From: Shewanella indica
GTDB lineage: Bacteria > Pseudomonadota > Gammaproteobacteria > Enterobacterales > Shewanellaceae
Reading direction: 5' to 3'
NCBI RefSeq assembly: GCF_002836975.1
Contig: NZ_NIJK01000052.1
Span: 49,136-113,135 of the forward strand
Length of the DNA: 64,000 nt
Position numbers and translations under genes: made by a program. The notes beneath the pieces were generated by a model, which was given only the letters and a program-made list of their open reading frames with translations, had not been told where the DNA came from and searched no databases. Of the stretch, positions 27,579 to 34,312 are shown in pieces; the stretch's first letter is position 1, and each line of letters starts with the position of its first letter.

Positions 27579-28586
27579 ATGGCGCAGCTGACCGACAAAC
27601 GTATTCTGTGGGTGGGTGGCAAAGGCGGTGTCGGCAAGACCACTGTCTCCTCCTCACTGGCCCTGTTGGCGGCCGGACGCGGCAAGAAAGTCCTTTTGGT
27701 GTCCACAGATCCGGCCCACAGCCTGAGCGATGCCTTTGCCAAGCAGATAGGCGATCACTACACCCGGCTGGCACCCAATCTGGATGCACTGGAAATCGAC
27801 CCGGATGAGGAAGTGCGCCAACATCTCGACCGGGTCAGCCAACAGTTGAAAAGTTTTACCCGCCCGGAGATGTTTGCTGAAATTGAGCGGCAGATGCGTC
27901 TCACCCGACAGTCTCCCGGTGCCCAGGAAGCCGCCTTGCTGGAGCGGATTGCCAAGACCCTGGAAAGCGGCCTCGGTGAATACGATCTGATCATTTTTGA
28001 TACCGCGCCCACCGGCCATACGCTTAGGCTACTGAGCCTTCCTGAGGCGATGGCCGCCTGGACCCAAGGTATGCTGAGCGCCAATCAGAAATCAGAAAAG
28101 CTCGGCGCCATGCTGTCGCATCTGACACCCGGGCGGGGCCGTGATGTCGATAACCCCTTCGACGATCCGGCCGAGCACGCCACAGCCGGAATGGCGCCGC
28201 GCAACAAGGCCATAGCAGAAACCTTACTGGCCCGCCAACGGCTGCTGCAGCGCACCCGTGAGCTGATTAAAGATCCGCAGCAAACAGGGCTGCTGTTTGT
28301 CCTGACCGCAGAAAAGCTGCCTATTCTGGAAACCCGCCGCGCCGTGGCCAGTTTGCAGGCCGAGCAGTTACCGCTGGCAGGTTTGGTAATCAATCGGTTG
28401 CTGCCACCCGAAGCCGACGGCAGCTTTCTTGCCAAACGCCGTCAGCAGGAAGCCGTGCACCTCGAAGAGATAGACGCAAACTTTAGCAAACTGCGCCGCT
28501 TTCGACTGCCACTCAAGGAAACCGATATCCAGGGCCTGAGCGGCCTTGAACAGATGGCGACCGAACTGGCCAAAGCCGGGCTGTAA
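27579..28586 (+). CDS. ArsA/Get3 family ATPase
   Basis: A 335-residue single-domain ATPase of the ArsA/Get3 group in the SIMIBI class. The deviant Walker A is GGKGGVGKTTVS (about residue 13), switch I is STDPAHSLSDAF, and switch II FDTAPTGHTLRLL. Get3 relatives bind hydrophobic tails of membrane proteins; ArsA relatives drive arsenite pumps. No ars gene is nearby, and the operon cstA/small CC protein/ATPase suggests a job in handling CstA or the small protein. TAAGGA precedes the ATG by 10 nt. Confidence 0.87.
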   Translation: MAQLTDKRILWVGGKGGVGKTTVSSSLALLAAGRGKKVLLVSTDPAHSLSDAFAKQIGDHYTRLAPNLDALEIDPDEEVRQHLDRVSQQLKSFTRPEMFAEIERQMRLTRQSPGAQEAALLERIAKTLESGLGEYDLIIFDTAPTGHTLRLLSLPEAMAAWTQGMLSANQKSEKLGAMLSHLTPGRGRDVDNPFDDPAEHATAGMAPRNKAIAETLLARQRLLQRTRELIKDPQQTGLLFVLTAEKLPILETRRAVASLQAEQLPLAGLVINRLLPPEADGSFLAKRRQQEAVHLEEIDANFSKLRRFRLPLKETDIQGLSGLEQMATELAKAGL

Positions 28587-28719
28587 ATTCTCTTATTTGT
28601 TCAACCAAACTTGCCTCCAAAGCTTTGCCTGTTCCCTTTCCTAAATCGAGAATTTCTATTGGCAACAGATGATGGTTAATTTATGAAGAAATCCACAAAG
28701 AAAAAACACTAACAAACTA

Positions 28720-28882
28720 AATAACTGCTCCAAAAGTAGATCACTGAACCGATATCGTCTCCAAGTAGTAACTTGACGCAGTTAGAACACCAGCCTAATG
28801 AGGTGGGCTTCAGGATCACATATCCGGAAACTCTTGCGCCACAATAGTTCAGCAAGATGCAGCACAAATAGGATCAGTTATT
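28720..28882. mobile_element. 163-bp MITE related to the IS630 element
   Basis: The left end AATAACTGCTCC and the inverted right end AATAACTGATCC match at 11 of 12 bases, with TA on each side (28718-28719 and 28883-28884). The left end continues with GTAGATCACTGA, also present at the left end of the IS630-type element at 30082. It codes for nothing, so it is a non-autonomous derivative. The right end supplies the last codons of the small gene at 28874. Confidence 0.75.
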
Positions 28883-29023
28883 TAGTATTAAAGTTAATCC
28901 AATGGAAATAAATAAAAACCCTAAAAATAAACCTTTTGTGTTCGTTCTAAAATCTAGTTTATGCCTAAAGCCTATTATAGTTAAACCTACCACTACAAAC
29001 CCGATTAAAATAAATTTTAACAT
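28874..29023 (-). CDS. 49-residue two-span membrane peptide (immunity candidate)
   Basis: An ATG at 29023 with AGGA 6 nt upstream opens a 49-residue frame: hydrophobic 2-16, a basic loop around 18-28, hydrophobic 29-47. It looks like a small bacteriocin immunity peptide. The frame is open upstream to a TTG at 29125, and that extension reads as a double-glycine leader (LSNATIKLVSGG with Leu -12, Ile -7, Val -4), so the gene may instead be a secreted precursor. The last three codons come from a MITE end. Confidence 0.45.
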   Translation of the reverse strand: MLKFILIGFVVVGLTIIGFRHKLDFRTNTKGLFLGFLFISIGLTLILNN

Positions 29024-29142
29024 CTTATATCCTGCTGAGGAGAGTCCTCCTCCGCTAACTAATTTAATCGTTGCATTACTGAGAATAAGCGTTTCCTTTC
29101 GTGATAGAACCCACCGCGAATTCAACTTCAGCAGTAATCATA

Positions 29143-29307
29143 TTAATTTAAAAACAACTTTACAATAACAAAAAGAATAAAACCAAGCCAAGAAAATGCT
29201 ACCACAAAAATGATTAACTTAAAAATTATGCTCAACCCAAATGAATCCACCAAAGCGTACTCTGTAGGGAATAGATCTTCTACCTTCACTTTACTTAACC
29301 ACTTCAT
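29143..29307 (-). CDS. 54-residue single-span membrane peptide
   Basis: Starts at an ATG (29307) behind a full GGAGGTGG ribosome site and ends at 29145. The first 25 residues are soluble and mixed-charge, followed by one long hydrophobic segment (about 27-52). The start overlaps the stop of a decayed upstream frame (ATGA). Its size and place in the block suggest a bacteriocin immunity or accessory peptide; no family is recognised. Confidence 0.55.
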   Translation of the reverse strand: MKWLSKVKVEDLFPTEYALVDSFGLSIIFKLIIFVVAFSWLGFILFVIVKLFLN

Positions 29308-29524
29308 TTCCACCTCCAACACTCAATAATGTATGACATGTAAACTCTGGCTAAAACAATTACTAATATTACCAATAAAAACAACCTATGAAATAATGGA
29401 TAACAACGACAGCTAACATTAACTTTTTCAAAAACTGAAATATCGCAAGAGGAATACTAAAATCCTAAAGCTATAGAAAACTCAATATATAAAAACATTA
29501 AAAAACTAGCAAATCCTAGAACAT
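29304..29524 (-). pseudogene. Decayed small membrane-protein gene
   Basis: An ATG at 29524 has AGAGGT 9 nt upstream but meets TAG after two codons. Shifting by one base gives a hydrophobic frame interrupted by a TAG near 29449, and the same frame then runs through a second hydrophobic segment to a TGA that overlaps the ATG of the next gene. One frameshift and one nonsense change would restore a ~70-residue two-span protein. It may be a broken immunity or accessory gene; the evidence is by eye only. Confidence 0.35.
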
Positions 29525-29529
29525 AATTT

Positions 29530-29679
29530 CTACTTACCTCTTTTAAAAATGTAAGCTAGCAAGATAACAACGTGCCCTACAATAAAAATTACAATCTTAG
29601 AAAGAGTGCCAATTGGGAAAATCAAAATAAAAACAAGTAAAACATACGCTAATATAATATATAAGTTTATATCTTTCAT
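29530..29679 (-). CDS. 49-residue hydrophobic peptide (immunity candidate)
   Basis: The ATG at 29679 opens a 49-residue frame with two hydrophobic segments (about 5-23 and 28-44) and a basic end (FKRGK), a plan typical of bacteriocin immunity peptides. It lies about 50 bases after the bacteriocin stop, beyond a GC-rich hairpin. The ribosome site is weak. No family is recognised. Confidence 0.5.
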   Translation of the reverse strand: MKDINLYIILAYVLLVFILIFPIGTLSKIVIFIVGHVVILLAYIFKRGK

Positions 29680-29699
29680 AATTAACTTTATCTGTTAAT

Positions 29700-29719
29700 G
29701 GAAGGGGTTCCCCCCTTCC
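29700..29719 (-). terminator. Hairpin between bacteriocin and downstream peptide genes
   Basis: GGAAGGGG (29700-29707) and CCCCTTCC (29712-29719) form a perfect 8-bp stem with a 4-nt loop in otherwise very AT-rich DNA. No T run follows, so partial termination is more likely, leaving some transcription into the downstream peptides. Confidence 0.6.
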
Positions 29720-29726
29720 CATAAGA

Positions 29727-29930
29727 TTATCTATAGCACACCGCAGCTGCTACAAATCCTCCGAAAAAGGCACCAGCCGATGCCCCACCAGTGAACCCTA
29801 GACCCAGAGAGAAGTATCCAGCAGCTATGCCGCCGGCAAGTGCAGAGCCTGAGACAATTGCAGCTGAACATACTCCAGAATTTATTCCACCATTCACTAT
29901 CTCTGTATCTTTAACTGTTAATTCTTGCAT
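29727..29930 (-). CDS. Double-glycine-leader bacteriocin (class II) precursor
   Basis: A 67-residue peptide. The first 15 residues MQELTVKDTEIVNGG form a double-glycine leader (Leu-Thr at -12/-11, Val at -4, Gly-Gly at -2/-1), the signal cut by peptidase-containing ABC exporters. The predicted 52-residue core is almost all Gly, Ala, Ser, Val and Phe, with repeated GxxxG spacing (GGIAAG, GGASAGAFFGG) and two Cys. GxxxG helices are typical of two-peptide bacteriocins. The stop of a second, broken bacteriocin gene is 15 nt upstream. No exporter gene is in the window. Confidence 0.75.
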   Translation of the reverse strand: MQELTVKDTEIVNGGINSGVCSAAIVSGSALAGGIAAGYFSLGLGFTGGASAGAFFGGFVAAAVCYR

Positions 29931-29945
29931 TTTTCTCTTCCCCTC

Positions 29946-30081
29946 TTATAACATCGAACACATTGCCAAACCGAACCTTTGCCCTGTTGTAGCACCAAAA
30001 AAACCTCCAGCAACCATACCTGCAGGCCCAAAAATTCCTCCAGCGATTACCCCAATAGTTCCTCCCATAATGGAAGTACTA
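29946..30081 (-). pseudogene. Bacteriocin partner gene, leader removed by IS insertion
   Basis: A 44-codon open frame ends with TAA at 29946-29948. Its product is Gly-rich with GxxxG motifs (GGTIGVIAGG, GGIFGPAG, GGFFGATTG) like the intact bacteriocin core next door, but there is no leader: the frame runs upstream straight into the IS630 terminal repeat at 30082. DNA on the other side of the IS does not restore a leader (an in-frame TGA is met), so a deletion probably followed the insertion. Confidence 0.65.
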
Positions 30082-31243
30082 AATAGCTGTTCCTAAATGT
30101 AGATCACTGAGTTTCGAAAATAGAAGGAACTCGGCTCGATTCAAGCGATCTGATCAATCGCCAAACCAACCAACTCACACAAACCGAGCCGAGATCATGA
30201 TTCTAACATTACCAACCCGCTCTGAAAGACGTCGAATACAAAAAAAGATGTATAAAACCAGAGATAAAGACGAGTGCCGTCGCCTGAATGCCATTCTCTT
30301 GTTGGCATCTGGACGTACTGTTACTGAAGTATCAGGCTTGATAGCTGCGGCGCGTTCTTCAATCAACAGATGGGTCAGTTGGTACACTGAATGTGGCATT
30401 GAGGGGCTGGAGTCTTCAACCAGAGGCCGTTCCTGTGTGCTTCCTTTCCAACAAATAACGAGTGTAATCAAACTACTGCTTCAATTGTCCCCAAGAGCTT
30501 GGATACCAACGTTCCCGCTGGAGTACTGAATTAATAGCTCTTGAGGTTAACCGCTTATTTTCGCTGCAGGTTCATCCCTCAACGATTCGGCGGTGGTTGC
30601 CTAAACTTGGCGTTGTTTGGCGTAGAGCCGCTCCCGCCTTGCATATCAAAGATCCTCATAAAGATGAGAAGCTTGCGGAAATTAAGGCAGCTTTGAAGCG
30701 TTGCAATATAAACCATCCCGTATTTTATGAAGATGAAGTTGATATCCATCTCAATCCAAAAATCGGCGCAGAATGGATGCATAAAGGCCATCAAAAACGA
30801 GTGACAACGCCGGGACAGAATAGCAAACGATACTTGGCAGGTGCGCTACACACAGGAACGGGGAAAGTCAGTTATGTCGCCAGTTCCAGCAAAGATTCTA
30901 TGCTATTTCTTTCAATGCTGAAATTGCTCAAAAGACAGTACAGACGAGCCCAAACGATTACGCTCATTATCGATAACTACATCATCCACAAGAGTAAAAA
31001 GACTCAAGCTTGGCTCAAGTAAAACCCAAAGTTTATCTTGTTGTTTCAGCCGGTTTACTCACCTTGGGTCAACAAAATAGAGCAGTTGTGGCACGCACTA
31101 CATGAAACCGTTACCCGAAACCATCAGTGCAAAAACATCTGGAAGTTGATGGAGCGGGTTAAGTATTTTATGGATCATGCTTCACCATTCCCTGGTGGCG
31201 GGCATGGTCTCATGAAAGTGGAGCACAATTAGGAACACTTATT
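30082..31243 (+). mobile_element. IS630-family insertion sequence, about 1.16 kb, inactive
   Basis: The ends AATAGCTGTTCCTAA and (inverted) AATAAGTGTTCCTAA form imperfect terminal repeats that continue inward, and TA flanks both sides (30080-30081 and 31244-31245), the normal IS630 target duplication. The transposase inside is broken by a frameshift and a stop. The element separates a bacteriocin remnant from an araC remnant. Confidence 0.85.
30197..31232 (+). pseudogene. IS630-family transposase, frameshifted and with a nonsense codon
   Basis: The first frame (30197-30529) holds the N-terminal helix-turn-helix region (RCxRLNAILLL-like, SSINRW). Near 30495 the frame shifts at TCCCC; the second frame continues with STIRRWLPKLGV, the DDE residues in VFYEDEVDIHLNPKIG and LIIDNYIIHKSKK, and stops at TAA 31021. 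Reading past that stop continues in the same frame with LFQPVYSPWVNKIEQLWHAL, the last DDE part. Some IS630 elements use a programmed shift, but the second stop shows decay. Confidence 0.85.
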
Positions 31244-31248
31244 TAGGC

Positions 31249-31622
31249 TTTCAGCTGCTTTACGAGATTTTCTGGCGAACAGGCATACCCAGTCTTATGA
31301 CTTTGTTGAATGCCTTAACCTCAGCCTGTTGATGCTGCGTCACGGTCGGCTGAAGCCCGCTGCAGCTGTCCAGGCAGCCCCCCAGCTGAATAGGGCCAGA
31401 CAGTTTCTGGAACACAGTTGCAGCAGTAACACCTCACTCCAGGAACTGGCCAGTCTGGTACAACTGCGCCTTTTGTGTTACTCAGGCAGTTCAGGGCACA
31501 ATTTGGCTCAAACCCAGGCAAGATTAATTCTGGCGCGAACGTTGTTGCGGCTGGGCGCTTCCCCATCCAGGTGGCACAGGACTGAGGATTTTGCGACCAA
31601 AGCCATTTGAACCGTCAATTCA
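31249..31622 (+). pseudogene. AraC-family regulator, central part, truncated and frameshifted
   Basis: From the IS630 right edge a frame reads through a helical region, then LQELASLVQL of the first AraC helix-turn-helix; a shifted frame gives LLRQFRAQFG, a shift back gives QTQARLILARTLLRLGASPS, and another shift gives QVAQD, a stop, then GFCDQSHLNRQF. These are the normal consecutive AraC DNA-binding-domain blocks, so the gene is real but decayed. The N-terminal domain is missing. The frame reaches the island repeat at 31609; its last part resumes at 50933. Confidence 0.85.
31609..31622 (+). repeat. attL core repeat
   Basis: GAACCGTCAATTCA, identical to 50932-50945. It encodes the NRQF part of AraC helix 2, in the same reading frame at both ends. 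Confidence 0.88.
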
Positions 31623-31691
31623 TCAATCAAAAAATAAACTCTTTTGAATCATAGTGTTACACACCTTTACTTGTGCAGTATGTACCCTGTA

Positions 31692-31703
31692 TTTGTACCA
31701 CCC
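31692..31703 (+). other. Possible integrase arm site, left end
   Basis: TTTGTACCACCC, 70 bases inside attL, is the same as two direct copies 120-150 bases inside attR. A related TGTACCCTG lies at 31681. Confidence 0.55.
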
Positions 31704-31769
31704 TATAACCAACAGTGAACAACAGAAGAACTATACTGACATAACCTATCTTAAGTGTCTGGAGTTAGA

Positions 31770-32375
31770 ATGGCTAGCTCATTAAAACAACTTCTTAATT
31801 GGGGTAAAGAACATCCAATAACGGCAACTGCTATAGCCGTTGGGAGTGTATTAGTTGTAGCTGGTACTATATACGTTATAACGCCATACTTACTGCGTAT
31901 ACTTGGAGCGGTGGGTTCTGGACTTGTTAATGGCGTTGCTTCTAGACCCCAAAAAAAACCAGCCTGCTGTAAAGCAAGTCAGAAGAATGTTTACAAGTGC
32001 AAAGAACAATCCCTTCAAATACCCAGCGTCGACATTATTTCGGAGACTATTCCAACACCTTTAGTCGGCTCAGCACTTAAACCAGGCAGGCCCTGTCAAC
32101 ATTCGTCTTGTGAGTCCATAAAGAAAGGACTGATCGGTATATATCGTATCAGAGACACTGAAGGTGCCTATAAGTACATTGGTAAAACCATCGATATGCG
32201 TCGGCGTTGCCAAGAGCATTCTCGCAGAGGGTTGTTCAATGAACATAGCGAGAGCTTTGAAGTCCTAACTGCCAAGAGGGAAGCAAGCATCATCCAGTTG
32301 TTCATCGCTGAAAAAGAGCAAATAAGGAGGCACTCCCCTTATCTTAATAAAACTGCAGGGGGGAATGGCCGCTAG
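31770..32375 (+). CDS. Membrane-anchored GIY-YIG domain protein
   Basis: A 201-residue protein. A long hydrophobic segment (about residues 14-45) is followed by a Cys-rich linker (ACCKAS, YKCKEQ) and then a GIY-YIG nuclease-like domain: GLIGIYRIRDTEG, KYIGKTIDMRRRCQEH. The GIY and YIG triplets and the helix Arg are present; a later Glu (KREASIIQL) may be the metal ligand. A nuclease fold tied to the membrane is unusual. I use ATG 31770 because GGAG precedes it; a GTG at 31755 would add five residues. Confidence 0.65.
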   Translation: MASSLKQLLNWGKEHPITATAIAVGSVLVVAGTIYVITPYLLRILGAVGSGLVNGVASRPQKKPACCKASQKNVYKCKEQSLQIPSVDIISETIPTPLVGSALKPGRPCQHSSCESIKKGLIGIYRIRDTEGAYKYIGKTIDMRRRCQEHSRRGLFNEHSESFEVLTAKREASIIQLFIAEKEQIRRHSPYLNKTAGGNGR

Positions 32376-32415
32376 AACGCCTAATCCTTACTAAACCTTA
32401 CGATGGGTAAAAAGA

Positions 32416-32430
32416 AGGGCCTAGCGCCCT
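32416..32430 (-). terminator. Terminator at the end of the unknown gene pair
   Basis: On the minus strand AGGGC, loop GCTAG, GCCCT, then TTCTTTTT. The hairpin covers the stop of the 142-residue gene. Confidence 0.65.
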
Positions 32431-32849
32431 CCTCTTTCTTGCTTGACCAACTCCATGGCTGTGAAGAATGTCGGGTCTTGAGTCATCCGGTTTGCCAGAA
32501 ACTCGAGATCACTTGGGCCGCAATCCATACCTCTCACTTGCGTTGGTGCCCAGACCTGGGCAAGGTTTTCCAGTTGTTCAAACCAAAACGTTGCTCTTTG
32601 CTCTGGAGCCAAAGCGGCTCTGAGCTCATCCCTAATCATACGTTGCCAAATGATGATCTGTTTGTCATGGAGCTGAACCATGAGAGACCAGTCTTCTTGA
32701 TATTTAGGAGCCTTATCAAGACACAGGCTAGCCACCTCCCTCCAGGCATAAACACGCTTGAGCTGTTCCATCCAATCGTTCGCATAGCTTGGAGATGATT
32801 GAACAATAACAAGAACAAGAAAGAGGAATAGTCTAATTGCTCTTACCAT
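32421..32849 (-). CDS. Unknown exported protein, 142 residues
   Basis: No family recognised. Residues 1-23 form a signal peptide with a likely cut after SYA (AND). The rest is helical, with several Trp (DWMEQLKRVYAW, EDWSL, IIWQRM) and two Cys. It overlaps the upstream 176-residue gene by 7 nt, so the pair is co-expressed. It likely acts in the periplasm. Confidence 0.6.
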   Translation of the reverse strand: MVRAIRLFLFLVLVIVQSSPSYANDWMEQLKRVYAWREVASLCLDKAPKYQEDWSLMVQLHDKQIIIWQRMIRDELRAALAPEQRATFWFEQLENLAQVWAPTQVRGMDCGPSDLEFLANRMTQDPTFFTAMELVKQERGGR

Positions 32850-33373
32850 TTTAGGAATGTCTCATAGTACCAGTGGAATGGTGGGAACACGTTCCGCCAC
32901 CCATACCCCTCTTTTCTAGCATAAGCATCAGACTCCAATCTTCGAGCATTGCTCGAACTAATGTCTCTTAGATGTTCCAGGCAACGATCTGAGTACTCTT
33001 GTATCCCATTGACTGGTCTATCTCTGGCCAAGGCGATTTTCATCCCATCTATGACAGTTGTCTTTACCGAAGCGACAGCTTTGGATGAATTCCAGTAAGT
33101 TGCAAAGAAGCATTCAGCATCATCACGTTTACACTGAAGATCTGTCTGAATAACAATATTCAGGTTTCGCAGTTCCTTTACAAAATCGTCTTTGCTGGCT
33201 ATGTAGTATGTTGCAAACGGATACTTTCGTGAGGGAGGCCCAACCAATAGTTGGCACTCATCACTAAGCCCTCGCATCTTACCAGTCGGGACGTCATGAG
33301 CCCCCTTATAGATGTATATGTTGAACGCCATAAACGCTATCAACCCAATAATCACTTTCTTCTTTCTCGTCAT
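32843..33373 (-). CDS. Unknown membrane-anchored protein, 176 residues
   Basis: No family recognised. A basic start (MTRKKK) and a hydrophobic segment (about 8-22) suggest one N-terminal anchor, with the rest periplasmic. Four to five Cys (ECQLL, LQCKRDDAECFF, DRCLEH) may form disulfides. The end is aromatic (FPPFHWYYETF). It follows the serine recombinase gene by 8 nt and overlaps the next gene, so all three may share a message. Confidence 0.6.
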   Translation of the reverse strand: MTRKKKVIIGLIAFMAFNIYIYKGAHDVPTGKMRGLSDECQLLVGPPSRKYPFATYYIASKDDFVKELRNLNIVIQTDLQCKRDDAECFFATYWNSSKAVASVKTTVIDGMKIALARDRPVNGIQEYSDRCLEHLRDISSSNARRLESDAYARKEGYGWRNVFPPFHWYYETFLKW

Positions 33374-33381
33374 AACAACCT

Positions 33382-33927
33382 CTATTGCTGTTCTCTTGCT
33401 ATCCGTTGCACACTCGACAGAGATATACCGACACGCTTGGCTATTTCAGGCTTCGGCAGTCCCTCCTCTAACAACGGTATGACTTGGTTTCGTTTAAGCA
33501 TGGCTGTTGGCTTTCGTCCCTTGTACTTGCCTCGTTGTTTGGCCAAGGCAATCCCCTCTGCTTGTCTCTCCAGCATCAGTTCGCGTTCAAAGGTGGCGAT
33601 AGCACCAACCATCGTCAGCATTAGCTTTCCTGTTGGGGTCCCTGTATCAATTCCCAGATTCTGGATTTGAAGGGAGACTCTCTTCTTCTCCAAGAGCTCT
33701 GCTATCTCCAGTAGATGCTTAGTGTTCCGTGCAAGTCGATCCAACTTGGTGACTATCACGACGTCACCTTCTCGGACAAACTCCAACATCAGCTTTAACT
33801 GAGGTCGGTCGCCCTCTGCTCCACTAACCTTCTCCTGAAATACCTTGTCGCAGTCAGCCAATGCCTTCAGTTGTGCGTCTAGGCTTTGTCCCGTAGTCGA
33901 TACACGGGCGTACCCTATTTCGGCCAT
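33382..33927 (-). CDS. Serine recombinase (resolvase/invertase family)
   Basis: A 181-residue small serine recombinase. The catalytic Ser is in IGYARVSTTGQS (about residue 10), and the Arg motif is TKLDRLARNTKHL. A long E helix and a C-terminal Hin-type helix-turn-helix (EIAKRVGISLSSVQRIA) follow. I start at ATG 33927, which has AGGAG upstream; the longer frame adds unrelated residues. It could resolve dimers or flip DNA in the island. Inverted repeats lie just upstream. Confidence 0.9.
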   Translation of the reverse strand: MAEIGYARVSTTGQSLDAQLKALADCDKVFQEKVSGAEGDRPQLKLMLEFVREGDVVIVTKLDRLARNTKHLLEIAELLEKKRVSLQIQNLGIDTGTPTGKLMLTMVGAIATFERELMLERQAEGIALAKQRGKYKGRKPTAMLKRNQVIPLLEEGLPKPEIAKRVGISLSSVQRIAREQQ

Positions 33928-33992
33928 AGATAACTCCTGTTCAATAGGGCAAGGTACACTGACCAAGCCCTTCAGAAGGTGCAAAGGGACCC

Positions 33993-34033
33993 ATGTGACA
34001 CGGGGAAAGGGTCCTTCTACCACCGTGTCACAT
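33993..34033. repeat. Inverted repeat upstream of the serine recombinase
   Basis: ATGTGACACGG (33993-34003) and CCGTGTCACAT (34023-34033) are perfect 11-bp inverted copies with a 19-bp spacer that contains GGGTCC, itself an inverted copy of GGACCC at 33987. It may be a recombination site or an operator. Confidence 0.65.
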
Positions 34034-34061
34034 AGGCTTGGTTTAATGACTTTGCATACAG

Positions 34062-34256
34062 TTAGTTACGGTTCTCTTGATCTCCTTCATCAAGAGGCTC
34101 TTCCCAAGCTTCCTCGTCGGACAAATAGCGTTCGGTGAAGGCCTGGATAAGTATCGGCACTATGGTCAGTAGTGCGGCTTTAGCGACCCGTCTGAGTAGT
34201 TCGTTAATGATGTTCTCCTTTTGAGGGTTGATAACAGGCAGCCAAAGGCTCACCAC
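34062..34256 (-). CDS. Possible small membrane protein, start uncertain
   Basis: A frame of 64 codons from a GTG at 34256, with a hydrophobic stretch (AALLTIVPILIQAF) and an acidic tail (DEEAWEEP, DEGDQ). The only good ribosome site, AAAGGAG near 34216, lies inside the frame and points to an ATC or ATT codon (34208-34211 region) rather than to an ATG. No family recognised; it may not be a gene. Confidence 0.35.
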   Translation of the reverse strand: MVSLWLPVINPQKENIINELLRRVAKAALLTIVPILIQAFTERYLSDEEAWEEPLDEGDQENRN

Positions 34257-34272
34257 ATGGGTCCATGTAGTG
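34251..34272. promoter_or_regulatory. Palindrome, operator-like
   Basis: CACCACATGG-GT-CCATGTAGTG, two 10-bp arms with one mismatch, between the DUF2787 gene end and the 64-codon frame. It could be a regulator binding site. Confidence 0.45.
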
Positions 34273-34312
34273 ACGAATTGACTGCAATTTGGTTGTTAGG
34301 GACGTCTTAGGC

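Noticed and set aside
29791..30096. 101-codon plus frame over the bacteriocin genes
   Set aside because: Its Pro-rich product is just the reverse reading of Gly-rich bacteriocin codons.
33382..34023. Longer start for the serine recombinase at 34023
   Set aside because: The added residues do not look like the family, while ATG 33927 has AGGAG and begins the conserved IGYARVS region directly.
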